Positions 18,686-28,500 of a DNA stretch of 64,000 nt are shown here, piece after piece. The position numbers were made by a program, and so were the translations under genes. Every line of letters starts with the position of its first letter. The stretch's first letter is position 1. The notes under the pieces are model-generated. The model searched no databases. It saw nothing but the letters and a program-made list of their open reading frames with translations, and was not told the DNA's origin. This DNA comes from SKHV01 sp963678565 (GTDB lineage: Bacteria > Bacteroidota > Bacteroidia > Bacteroidales > Prolixibacteraceae), in assembly GCA_963678565.1 (NCBI GenBank), contig OY782875.1:2728001-2792000 (forward strand), in the 5' to 3' direction.

Positions 18686-20632
18686 CTATTTGTAAATACC
18701 GTTAACTCCCGCTTTTGTCATTATCACTCGTTTTAGTGTTTTATCCCGATTGTAATATAGCCTGTCGATACAAGTTGACCGTGTGCTTGAAGAACCATCT
18801 GGTTGATGCCCTCCATTATGGTAAATGAAATACCACTGGCCTTTGAATTCAATAATAGACTGGTGGTTTGTATCTGAATTTCCAGCTATCTCATTCAAAA
18901 TACCTTTGTATTCATAAGGTCCTTCAATATTATCGGCCATTGCATATGCGATTCTTTCCGGATAACCTGTGGCATACGACAAGTAGTATTTCCCCTTGTA
19001 TTTATGTATCCAAGGCGCTTCGGTAAATTCAAAACCATCGAATTTAACCTGTTTAACTTCCCCGTCTATTTCAATCATATTTTCTTTAAGTTTGGCATAA
19101 TAACACTGTTTATTTCCCCAGAATATCCAAGCCTGACCATCATCATCAATAATAACGGTTGGATCAATGCAAACCCAATTGTGTGTTGAGGCAAAACAAT
19201 GTTCGTTGGTTAATAATGGTTTACCAATTGCATCTTTATATGGCCCCTGTGGCCTATCGGCAACAGCCACACCAATACCGGAACCATCGGTGCTGATATA
19301 CCAGTAATATTTTCCGTTTCGTTCGATGGCCTGAGATGCATATGCCCTACCTGTTTTATCCCAAGCAAAATCAGCTACTTTTAAAGGGGTTGGGTATTCT
19401 GTCCAATTTTTAAGGTCTGTTGTTGAGAATACGCACCAATCTTTAAGCCTCATCCTTTCGTTCTTTTTTGCTACATCATGCCCTGTAAAAAGCCATAGTG
19501 TATCACCCAAAACCAAAGCCGCCGGATCAGGTGTAAATTTGTGGGTTATTATCGGGTTTCCATTTGACTGAAACTTGTATTCTCGTTTTTCTCCCCACTT
19601 ATTATTCAGGCGGTCAACTTCCTCTTGGGTAATACTTATCACAGAACCATGCCGTGGATGAAAATTTTTGGTAAAAGCTTCGGGCTTTTCTGTAAAATTA
19701 TATAAATCGGTACTTCGTTGGAATTCATAACGACCACTTGAAAAAAGATCATACATCAAAATGTATGTTTCCGAATTATTTAACTTAAAAATACTGGAAC
19801 CCTCAACTCCTGTCTTTGAGTTTTTATACGCATCTAAAAACTCGAAATGCTCTTCCCATGGTCCTTGAAGACTTTTTGATACTGCCTGTTTAATGCCGTT
19901 TTCAAATTCAACTCCGTTTTCATCCTTGGTATTACCTTTGAAGAATAGGTGGTACATTCCATCCTTGTAAATTATATCGCCATCAATTGCGCCGTATTTG
20001 GCTCTGAACATAAACTGCGGTTCGTTTTCAAAACCATTGAAATCGTTGTTGGCATAGGCATAGTAAAAATCAAGATGATCATCATCGCGGAACTTAACGG
20101 TAAAATAAACCATGTATTTTTTTGCAGCTTTATCATATATTGTTTGAGGTGCCCATATCCAATAGGCATCAGCAAATTTCTCGGGATAATCCTTTGCTAA
20201 GTTCACAGTTCCATGTTTCCAATTAATTAAGTCAGTTGATTTGAGCAAGACAATTCCCGGATTTTCTTTCCAACCATTGGATGCAGTAGACATATCTGTT
20301 GCAACAATCATAAAAGTTTTCTCATCATTGCTACGTAAAATGTGAGGATCTCTAATCCCGCCACTTTGGGATATAGCATCAGAATTTAGTATCGGTTCAT
20401 TATTATTAAGTGCTTTCCAGTTCAACGCATCATTACTAATAGCAAATCGCAATTGTTCCTGATGTTTACGATTTCCTGATGAACCTTCGAAATAAGCGAA
20501 TAAATAGCCTTCGTATTTGGGTGCGAGGTTTAAAATATTTGAATCTTCTGCTGTTTTTTGAACTTGTTGTCCATAGGCAAGGTTTACCTGTATTACAAAA
20601 AGTAATAATGCAACAATTGTTGGTTTCGTCAT
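18686..20632 (-). CDS. Protein with two tandem GH43 modules
   Basis: A 648-residue secreted protein (signal peptide about 1-21) containing two five-bladed propeller GH43 modules. Module 1 (about 40-335) has the expected carboxylates D95 (GGIRDPHI), D217 (GAIDGDI) and E277 (TGVEGSS). Module 2 (about 360-645) has D369 (FTPDPAAL), D490 (CIDPTVIIDDDG) and E538 (FTEAPWIHKY). GH43 enzymes are inverting beta-xylosidases, alpha-L-arabinofuranosidases or endo-arabinanases. Both modules look catalytically complete, so this may be a two-specificity debranching enzyme; substrates cannot be read from sequence alone. It starts 78 nt after the propeller-AraC regulator gene, in the same orientation. Confidence 0.9.
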   Translation of the reverse strand: MTKPTIVALLLFVIQVNLAYGQQVQKTAEDSNILNLAPKYEGYLFAYFEGSSGNRKHQEQLRFAISNDALNWKALNNNEPILNSDAISQSGGIRDPHILRSNDEKTFMIVATDMSTASNGWKENPGIVLLKSTDLINWKHGTVNLAKDYPEKFADAYWIWAPQTIYDKAAKKYMVYFTVKFRDDDHLDFYYAYANNDFNGFENEPQFMFRAKYGAIDGDIIYKDGMYHLFFKGNTKDENGVEFENGIKQAVSKSLQGPWEEHFEFLDAYKNSKTGVEGSSIFKLNNSETYILMYDLFSSGRYEFQRSTDLYNFTEKPEAFTKNFHPRHGSVISITQEEVDRLNNKWGEKREYKFQSNGNPIITHKFTPDPAALVLGDTLWLFTGHDVAKKNERMRLKDWCVFSTTDLKNWTEYPTPLKVADFAWDKTGRAYASQAIERNGKYYWYISTDGSGIGVAVADRPQGPYKDAIGKPLLTNEHCFASTHNWVCIDPTVIIDDDGQAWIFWGNKQCYYAKLKENMIEIDGEVKQVKFDGFEFTEAPWIHKYKGKYYLSYATGYPERIAYAMADNIEGPYEYKGILNEIAGNSDTNHQSIIEFKGQWYFIYHNGGHQPDGSSSTRSTCIDRLYYNRDKTLKRVIMTKAGVNGIYK

Positions 20633-20710
20633 AGATACTAAATTATAATTTCTACAAAGTTTTAAAATTCAGCATTAAGATAACAATAACCATGTTGAAA
20701 CGGACAACAG

Positions 20711-23299
20711 CTATGTTGATTCCTTCACTTTTTGCGGATACTCTGAAGGGCGACATCCATAAGATTCCTGAAAGCATTTGCTCAAATAACTGGGACTACT
20801 AAACCCTACTTTTTCTGAAATCTCAGTAATACTTAAATGACCTTCAAGTATTAATTGTGCGGCCTTTTGCAAGCGAATATGACGGATAAAAAGCGAAGGC
20901 GATTTATCCATAAGTGTAATTAGTTTTCGATATAAACCTGTTCGTTCCATGCATAAGTCGCGACTAAGTTGCTCAACGGTATAATTTGGTGAATCGAGAT
21001 TTTTCTCAACTTGTTCAATCGCTTTTGAGAGAAAGATACTATCATCCGAATCAGTTACAGCTTGTTCCTTGACAGAATTATTATCGGGAAATGATTTTGA
21101 TATATACGATTCTTTTTCGGCTTCTAATTCATTAATTTGCTTAATTAAATTTTTAACTCGTATAAAAAGTATTTCTTCCTTATGCGCACGTTTTAATTTA
21201 TTTTGGGATATACGATTGTAAGATATGAAACTTAAAAAGAGAGCAATTACTAAAAAAGCAATGTAAATAATATATGCAGTTGTTGTTCGCCACCATGGCG
21301 CATGTATAACTATATTTAATTTAGTTATAGCGCCATTCCAATTCTTTTTATTATTGGTTGCCATCACATTCAGTGTATAATCTCCTGGGGGGAGATTGGT
21401 ATATGAAGCTAAGAGTATCCCATTTTCACCCAATTTCCTATTTTGTTGATTTACCGAAATTTCATTCCATTCATTATCGACTCCTACTAATTGATACTTA
21501 TAAATAGTTTGATGTGGATTTTGATAATTGATTGCCGAAAATTCAAACGTCAAGAAATTCTGATTGTATGAAAGATCAATTTGTTTAGTATAAGGAGTTG
21601 CCTTTTTTAAGATAATACGACCATCATATAATTTTCCAACTTGAACTTTCTCCCCTTTTAAAAACAGATTTGTACATACTGGTTTAAAAGGTAATTGTTC
21701 GGTGACTATATTTTCAGGTTTGAGGACGTTAAAACCGTTTATTCCTCCAAAATACAAGGTTCCATCCTTAGCTTCAAATATTGCGCCATCGGTATATTCT
21801 CCCTGTAAAGTGCCATCAAATGTATTGTAATTGATAAAGTTAATGGCCTTACTTATCGAGTCGACTTTGATTTGCGATATTCCATAACTGGTGCTTACCC
21901 AAAGATCTTGATTTCGGTCTTCAAGAATTGCATGTACAAAATTATTGCACAAGCCATCCTCTGTATAAAATATTCTTTCTTCTTGTTGCTCAGGTTGAAA
22001 AAGTCTTAGTCCATCAGATGTTCCCGCCCATGTCCATCCTCGTTTATCGGTAATTAAGGCTGTATACTGATTGTCTCCTAACATACTTTTAGAATTTCGG
22101 AAGAGTATTTTTAGAACATCATCAGATAATGAAGATGAATGAACTGGAGATAAAACCTGTTTGCGTTCAGCGTCGGCATTAAAACTGAATATATCAGACT
22201 GACTTCTGACATAAATCACTCCTTCTTTACTTTCTGCAAACGCCTCAACGATAATATCCGTTGCAGGCTTTTCTGGAAAATACGATGGTCCGATATATGC
22301 AAATTTGAATCGAGACGGATGATAATACAGCAACCCCCGATTTAGCGTCCCCAACCACAAACCTCCTTGTTTGTCGTGAAAAAGTGTGCTTATTTCGGTG
22401 TCGATGATGTTTCCTTCAACTGTTTTCAGGATCGGCAAATACCTTTTTTCTTTATTTTGAGGATTAATGATCCAGAAACCATGAGGACAACTAATATATG
22501 CTTTTTCGTCGGATGCTAGAATTAAAGTATTGAGCGTATAATCAGTCTCAAGAATTTTTTCCCATTCTCTTTTTTCAGGGTCAAAAAAGAAGAATCCTCC
22601 TTTGCTGCCATTACGTAGTTGATAAAAGCCGTTCCTTCCTTTCACAACCAGTGATGTTCTCTTATATAAACTCATTTCAGCTACAGGGTATGCTGCACAT
22701 TTATATAGCTCTTTGTGAGTTCTCAAACTATAACATATAACTTCACCAGTATTGTAAAACAAGTATATGTTTTCATCATTTGATTTTATATCCTGTAAAC
22801 TCCCCTTATAATTGCGAATATCAACAATATCTGAGCTTTTATAATTAATCAAGCTACCACCGACAAGTAACCATGTTTGGCGGTTATCGTCAATAAAAAG
22901 GTCTTCTATCGGTTCAGAAACCCCATGGTTACTGAAAAGTTCTGCTATATTCGATATATATTGTTCTTTGCGAAGGTTTAAACACGATAATTTATGATAA
23001 TCTTTAATCCAAAGAAGAGAATCTCCGCTTTGATAAATCCGGTAATGTCCATTGTATTTGCTCAGTGGGTAGCTATGTTGTGTGTTTCGGTGAATGTACT
23101 TAAAACTATTGCCATCATACAGGTTTAAATTTCCACTGGTTGTAAATATCATTCTGCCATCTGACAATTGTAATATATAACGAATTTGATTATCACTTAG
23201 TCCTTGTTTAACATCAACTGTTGTAAAAACAAAATCATTTGCCATTGTTGAGATTAATCCAGCAATTACTAATGAAATTGATATAAATAATTGTTTCAT
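20711..23299 (-). CDS. Membrane propeller/Y_Y_Y sensor fused directly to an AraC HTH
   Basis: An 862-residue regulator. Signal peptide about 1-20; divergent Reg_prop repeats about 25-535 (for example GGLWLGTLNRGLLYY and QDLWVSTSYGISQI); Y_Y_Y domain about 570-665; one transmembrane helix 673-694; a charged coiled segment 696-735; AraC-type HTH about 755-855 (ITEISEKVGFSSPSYLSKCF). There is no HisKA, no HATPase and no receiver, whereas the two HTCS proteins in this window have all three. It therefore looks like a one-component transmembrane regulator in which ligand binding in the periplasm acts on a DNA-binding domain tethered at the membrane (inference). It heads block B and probably controls the downstream GH43 and GH31 genes. 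Confidence 0.9.
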   Translation of the reverse strand: MKQLFISISLVIAGLISTMANDFVFTTVDVKQGLSDNQIRYILQLSDGRMIFTTSGNLNLYDGNSFKYIHRNTQHSYPLSKYNGHYRIYQSGDSLLWIKDYHKLSCLNLRKEQYISNIAELFSNHGVSEPIEDLFIDDNRQTWLLVGGSLINYKSSDIVDIRNYKGSLQDIKSNDENIYLFYNTGEVICYSLRTHKELYKCAAYPVAEMSLYKRTSLVVKGRNGFYQLRNGSKGGFFFFDPEKREWEKILETDYTLNTLILASDEKAYISCPHGFWIINPQNKEKRYLPILKTVEGNIIDTEISTLFHDKQGGLWLGTLNRGLLYYHPSRFKFAYIGPSYFPEKPATDIIVEAFAESKEGVIYVRSQSDIFSFNADAERKQVLSPVHSSSLSDDVLKILFRNSKSMLGDNQYTALITDKRGWTWAGTSDGLRLFQPEQQEERIFYTEDGLCNNFVHAILEDRNQDLWVSTSYGISQIKVDSISKAINFINYNTFDGTLQGEYTDGAIFEAKDGTLYFGGINGFNVLKPENIVTEQLPFKPVCTNLFLKGEKVQVGKLYDGRIILKKATPYTKQIDLSYNQNFLTFEFSAINYQNPHQTIYKYQLVGVDNEWNEISVNQQNRKLGENGILLASYTNLPPGDYTLNVMATNNKKNWNGAITKLNIVIHAPWWRTTTAYIIYIAFLVIALFLSFISYNRISQNKLKRAHKEEILFIRVKNLIKQINELEAEKESYISKSFPDNNSVKEQAVTDSDDSIFLSKAIEQVEKNLDSPNYTVEQLSRDLCMERTGLYRKLITLMDKSPSLFIRHIRLQKAAQLILEGHLSITEISEKVGFSSPSYLSKCFQESYGCRPSEYPQKVKEST

Positions 23300-23835
23300 C
23301 CTGTAATGATAAGTTTTTATTAAGACTTTACATTTTTGTATTAGCTAAATTATTGAAATACTAATTCATTTAAAACTAGTGATTAGGTTAATTGATATCA
23401 ACTTCGAAAACAAACAATAAATAAAGATATTATAGGAATCAATCATCATATGAATGTTGGATTACTCTGCCTTTATGATAGCTCTCTTAACCACCTTTTC
23501 TTATTTAAATATATATTTTAAATGCACATAATTCTGCTTTAACAATCTCATTATTCATTTATAGTTTAAATGAATGTGCCGTTTTATTTACATAGTATAT
23601 TAAAAAATTATCCAATTTTGAAAATCAAAGATTGAATTTAATAAATGCGATAGACAACTTCTGTTTAACTTGTTGCGAAAATTAAATTCATATTAAAGAA
23701 ATAGTTACTAAGAATCTTAATTTTTTTTGTGGGTAATAAGAAAGTAATTCTTGTAAAGACTTTTAGTATTATTTAAGCAAATTCCTTTATGTAAAACATT
23801 ATTAAATAAATTATTTTCCAGAAAAAGCGTTAAAA
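23300..23835. other. Divergent intergenic region between block B and block C
   Basis: 536 nt between the minus-strand regulator and the plus-strand GH43-CBM6 gene. It is very AT-rich, with no credible gene. It must hold two divergent promoters, but I could not identify an unambiguous TAnnTTTG box for either. Confidence 0.5.
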
Positions 23836-25200
23836 ATGGTAAAGAATAAATTGAGAGTTTCAATAACCTTTTGCTCCTTGATCATTGCTCTTGGGGCATT
23901 AGCAGACTATCCAATTGTTTCGCATCGGTTTCTTGCCGATCCTGGAGCTTTAGTATACAAAGATCGGGTATACCTTTATTGTTCGAATGACGACGAAAAC
24001 CCAACAACTGGTAGAGGGGATTACCGAATGAAATCGATTGTTTGTATTTCAAGTAATGATCTTAAAAACTGGACGGACCATGGAATAGTTTTCCAAGTAC
24101 CAGAAGGTGCCTCTTGGGCTTCAAGAAGTTGGGCTCCATCAGCAGTCGAGCGAAATGGACATTTTTACTTGTATTTTGGAAATGGGGGCAATGGGATTGG
24201 TGTCGCCATGTCTGATAGTCCTACTGGACCGTTTACGGATCCTATTGGAAAACCGCTGATTGAGACTAAAACCCCAGGTGTTATGCCTGCTGAACATATG
24301 TGGCTTTTTGACCCAATGGTTTTTATTGATGATGATGGGCAAGCCTACTTGTACTTTGGAGGAAATGGTGACAATAATGTTCGCGTGATTAAATTGAATC
24401 CTGATATGATTAGTGTAAACGGATCAGCTATCCATATGACGGCTCCTAATTTTTTCGAAGCAGCCTGGATGCATAAAAATAATGGTATATACTATTTTTC
24501 ATATTCATCAAATCCAAGTGCAGGAATGCGAATTGATTATATGAAGAGTTCACACCCTACATCCGGTTTCAAATATGGAGGAGTAGTTTCATTACAACCT
24601 CCGAATAATCACAACAACAATCACCAAGCTATATTTAAATTAAAGGGCAATTGGTACCAAGCATATCATAATCGCATCGTAGCCGAGAAAGCAGGGATCC
24701 CAATGGTTTACAAACGCAATATTTGTATTGACAAGATACAGCATAATATTGATGGAAATATTGATACAATGATAAACACCATAGATGGGTTGCAGCAATT
24801 GTTAAATATTAATCCATTTGAGCGAATTGAAGCTGAAACATTTTGCAAGAACAATGGAATTAAAACTCAAACAAAGGAAATGGGTGGTATGGAAGTTTGC
24901 AACATTGATAATGATGATTATATAATGGTGAAAGGTGTAGATTTTAAAAAGGGTGCTCGTGCTTTCGAAGCGAAGCTTTCCAATATACAGAACAACGGCA
25001 CAATAGAAATTAGACTTGATAGCATTTCCGGAATAAAAGTGGGAGTCTTAAAAGTTGAGAAATCTGAAATAGAAAAGAAAACTTATTTACTAAACTGCAA
25101 GACCCTAAAAATAAAAAAAATACATGATGTGTATTTCATTTTTAAGTCTAGTACGAATGATCCATATCATTTTGATTGGTGGAAATTCACAAAAAAATAG
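23836..25200 (+). CDS. GH43-CBM6 arabinoxylan arabinofuranosidase-type enzyme (copy 1)
   Basis: A 454-residue secreted protein: signal peptide about 1-23, GH43 propeller about 25-315, CBM6 about 326-454. Catalytic residues D35 (FLADPGAL), D159 (LFDPMVFIDDDG) and E208 (FFEAAWMHK) are in place. The GH43+CBM6 arrangement is that of arabinoxylan arabinofuranohydrolases, which release arabinose from xylan. It is a paralogue of the protein at 40067-41434. Here the CBM6 loop that reads GGWQNW in the paralogue is replaced by a segment without tryptophan (EIEKKTY), so carbohydrate binding may be altered. It stands alone before the block C HTCS, separated from it by over 300 nt. Confidence 0.9.
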   Translation: MVKNKLRVSITFCSLIIALGALADYPIVSHRFLADPGALVYKDRVYLYCSNDDENPTTGRGDYRMKSIVCISSNDLKNWTDHGIVFQVPEGASWASRSWAPSAVERNGHFYLYFGNGGNGIGVAMSDSPTGPFTDPIGKPLIETKTPGVMPAEHMWLFDPMVFIDDDGQAYLYFGGNGDNNVRVIKLNPDMISVNGSAIHMTAPNFFEAAWMHKNNGIYYFSYSSNPSAGMRIDYMKSSHPTSGFKYGGVVSLQPPNNHNNNHQAIFKLKGNWYQAYHNRIVAEKAGIPMVYKRNICIDKIQHNIDGNIDTMINTIDGLQQLLNINPFERIEAETFCKNNGIKTQTKEMGGMEVCNIDNDDYIMVKGVDFKKGARAFEAKLSNIQNNGTIEIRLDSISGIKVGVLKVEKSEIEKKTYLLNCKTLKIKKIHDVYFIFKSSTNDPYHFDWWKFTKK

Positions 25201-25544
25201 ATCTTTATTCATATCGATTGAATTGTGACTTTTAAAACGGATAATAATTTTATTAATTCGATTTAGGCTACTGTGATGAAAAGTAAATTGTTGAATGGGT
25301 TAAATTCTCTTTCATTTTCTTAAGGCATTAGAAATTATTATTTGTCACGAAAAAGCAACAAATAGCAATAAAAAATTGAACGCCTTGAAATACTTAATTA
25401 CTGAATTTGTCTCTTTATATAACAATATATTGTATAATTGACCAAACAAAAATTTAAATCTCTTCATTACCATAGTTATAAAAGTATTTATGCAGCATAA
25501 CTTCGAATGGGTTTATGGAAATTCAGATCTTACTATTTATTGTA
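25201..25544. other. Intergenic region before the block C HTCS
   Basis: 344 nt, AT-rich. The only notable element is a 12-nt perfect palindrome ACAATATATTGT at 25422-25433, about 110 nt before the HTCS start. In such AT-rich sequence this is weak evidence for an operator. No gene is seen. Confidence 0.35.
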
Positions 25545-28500
25545 ATGGCAAAAAAATTGAAAAAATTGAAATTCTACTATTTGTTCATTTTAGGATTAAG
25601 TCTACAAAGTTTATCCCCCGCAGTTGCTAGTATAGAAAATATAGAATTTTACAACCTAAACGAAGAATATAATATATCTATTAGAGGAACAAATCAAATT
25701 TGCCCTGATGTTAACGGTTTCATTTGGTTTTCTTCAAAAATGGGTTTAGTCCGTTATACTCACGGAGACGTTAGGACATACAGTTTACCTAGCGAAACGA
25801 GTGACATTATTACCGTTGGAATGGTCAGCCGAAAAGAAAACTTTTTTGCATATAGTAATAATGGTCAGATTTTTAGATACAATGCCGTTTTAGATCACTT
25901 TAAATTGGTTTTTAATCTGAGAAAAAGCATTAACAATCCCTATGTTTCAATCAACAAAATTTTATTAGACCAATCCAATAAGCTATGGATAGCATCTTCC
26001 TCGGGTTTATTTAGTTACAGTGATAGCATCGGATTAAAAAGTCATTCATCCAACAAACAAATAGAATATTTACAATGGAAAGATAAATCTAGCTTCTTCT
26101 ATTTTATAGGAGGCAAAATCTTAACTTATAATATCAAGAGCGGCGAAATTCAAGAATACTTTAATTATCCCAAAGATTTCAATATTTCCGTATCAAGCAT
26201 GTTATACAATGATAACACCAAGGAATTATGGTTAGGCTCATTAGGTCGCGGTCTTTATAAAATTTCCAAAGATTTGGATCTATTGCAAATGAAACGCATT
26301 AAAGACATTCCGAATCAGCCCATTTTGGCGATAGAGCAGTTACCTGACAATTCTTTACTTCTGGGCATTGATGGACAGGGCTTATGGAATATGAATCAGG
26401 AGGGAAAAATCAAAGCGGTTTTCAAGGAAAATTCAGATGACCAGTACTCCTTAAAAGGAAATGGAGTATATGATATTTATTGTGCTCCCGATGGGCGAGT
26501 TTGGGTTTGCACATTCAGCGGAGGGGGGTCATATTTTAAGCTTATAGGTTCAGACATTTTGAACATATCACATATTATTAATAATGACAATTCGCTTATT
26601 AACAATGATGTAAACGCGGTTCTAGAAGATAGAAACGGGAAAATATGGTTTGCAACCAATAATGGCATTAGTTGCTGGGATCCGAACAACAATAAATGGA
26701 AAGCATATTTTCATAATAATCAGGACCATGCACAAGTATTTTTATCACTTTGCGAAGATAATAATGGAAACATTTGGGCAGGCACTTATTCGTCCGGAGT
26801 ATATTTAATCAGTAAAAAAGATGAAAAAGAAATAGCACATTATAGTCAGGATAAATTTGGTGACAAGTTTAAAAATAATTTTGTTTTCGATATAATAAAG
26901 GATAGTTCTGGAGATTTGTGGATTGGCGGAGTCAGAGGGGATCTCATCCACTTCAATTCAAAATCACAACAATTTAAATCGTACAGTAATATTACAGTAA
27001 ACGTATTGTGGAATTATTCAAAAGAAAAATTACTAATTGGCTCAACATACGGACTATTATTATTTGACAAAATTGCTGGTACTTCTGAAATATTAGTGGA
27101 TGGCTATTTAATCAATGATATTGAGGTATATGAAAACACTATTTGGATGTCAACCGGCGGGAATGGTATTGTAGTGTATGATCTGTCAAGCAAAAATACT
27201 AAGCACATTAATATTGATTCTGGTCTTCCCAGCAACTTTGTAAATTCTCTTGCGTATTCTTCTGATTTTATGTGGGTTGGAACAGAACAGGGATTGTGCA
27301 AGATTAATATAAATAACTTGACCATAACCACCTTTCAATCGTCTGAAATCTTAAGTAAAACTTCCTTTAATCAAGCCGCACAATATTCATTAAAGAATGG
27401 CAAATTGTTATTCGGCACAAACAAAGGGGGAATAATTATTGATCCGCAGCATCTTGAGTCTACAATTGAAAAAGGTAATATCTTCATTCAGGACTTCCGT
27501 GTGTCTGGTCGTTCCATACGAGAAATTAAGTCACTTGTCCCGCAAATCCCCTTGGATCGTATCCAACAATTATCTTTAACCTATCTCCAAAACAATATAA
27601 GCTTAGAACTATTACCCAAAGGTGCATCATCTACCGGGTACAAATTTTCATGGAAACTAGAAGGATTAGATAAACAATGGAGTAAACCTAATAATATTGG
27701 CGTTATATCATACTCAAATATTCCAAGTGGAGAATATTTATTACAGATTAGAATGTATGACAACTCGCTTACAGAGGTTATTGCAGAGCGATCGATAGCA
27801 TTACTTTTTGTTCCTCCAATTTGGGAAAGATGGTGGTTCAGAATGTCCTTAGTCCTTTTCATACTTGCATTGTTTATGTTCTTATTTACCTATTATATAA
27901 ACAGACTAAAAAAGCAACATTCCGATGAAAAAATTCGTTTTTTTGTAAATATAGCACACGATATTAGGACCTCATTAACCTTAATAAATGGCCCTATTGA
28001 AGAACTAAATAAAGAGCAAAGACTATCTGATAAAGGCCTACATTATTTACAACTTGCGACCAATCAAGCCAAACAAATTTCAAATATAGTATCACAGTTA
28101 ATGGATTTTCAAAAAGTTGATATTGGTAAACACAAATCTACTTTAACAAAAGTGAATATTACCAATTTCATAGAAAATAGAATTGCAATGTTCGAAGCGT
28201 ATGCAAGTAATAAAAACATAAAAATCATCTTTAAGGCCAACGAGGAAATCTGTGAGGTAGTTATTGATGAAATTACTATCGAAAAAATTATAGATAATTT
28301 ATTATCCAACGCAATAAAATACTCTACTGATGACTCTAGCATTAATGTTAACCTCAAATGCTTAAGCAACAAATGGATTTTAGAAGTTCAGGATTTTGGA
28401 ATTGGAATACCCAAAAAGGCTCAAAAGCAATTATTTAAAGAATACTATAGAGGAGAAAATGCCATCAATTCTAAAATTGTAGGTTCTGGTATTGGTTTGC

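Noticed and set aside
25422..25433. Palindrome ACAATATATTGT as HTCS operator
   Set aside because: Twelve AT-rich bases can occur by chance in such sequence, and HTCS sites are usually direct repeats; kept only as a remark.
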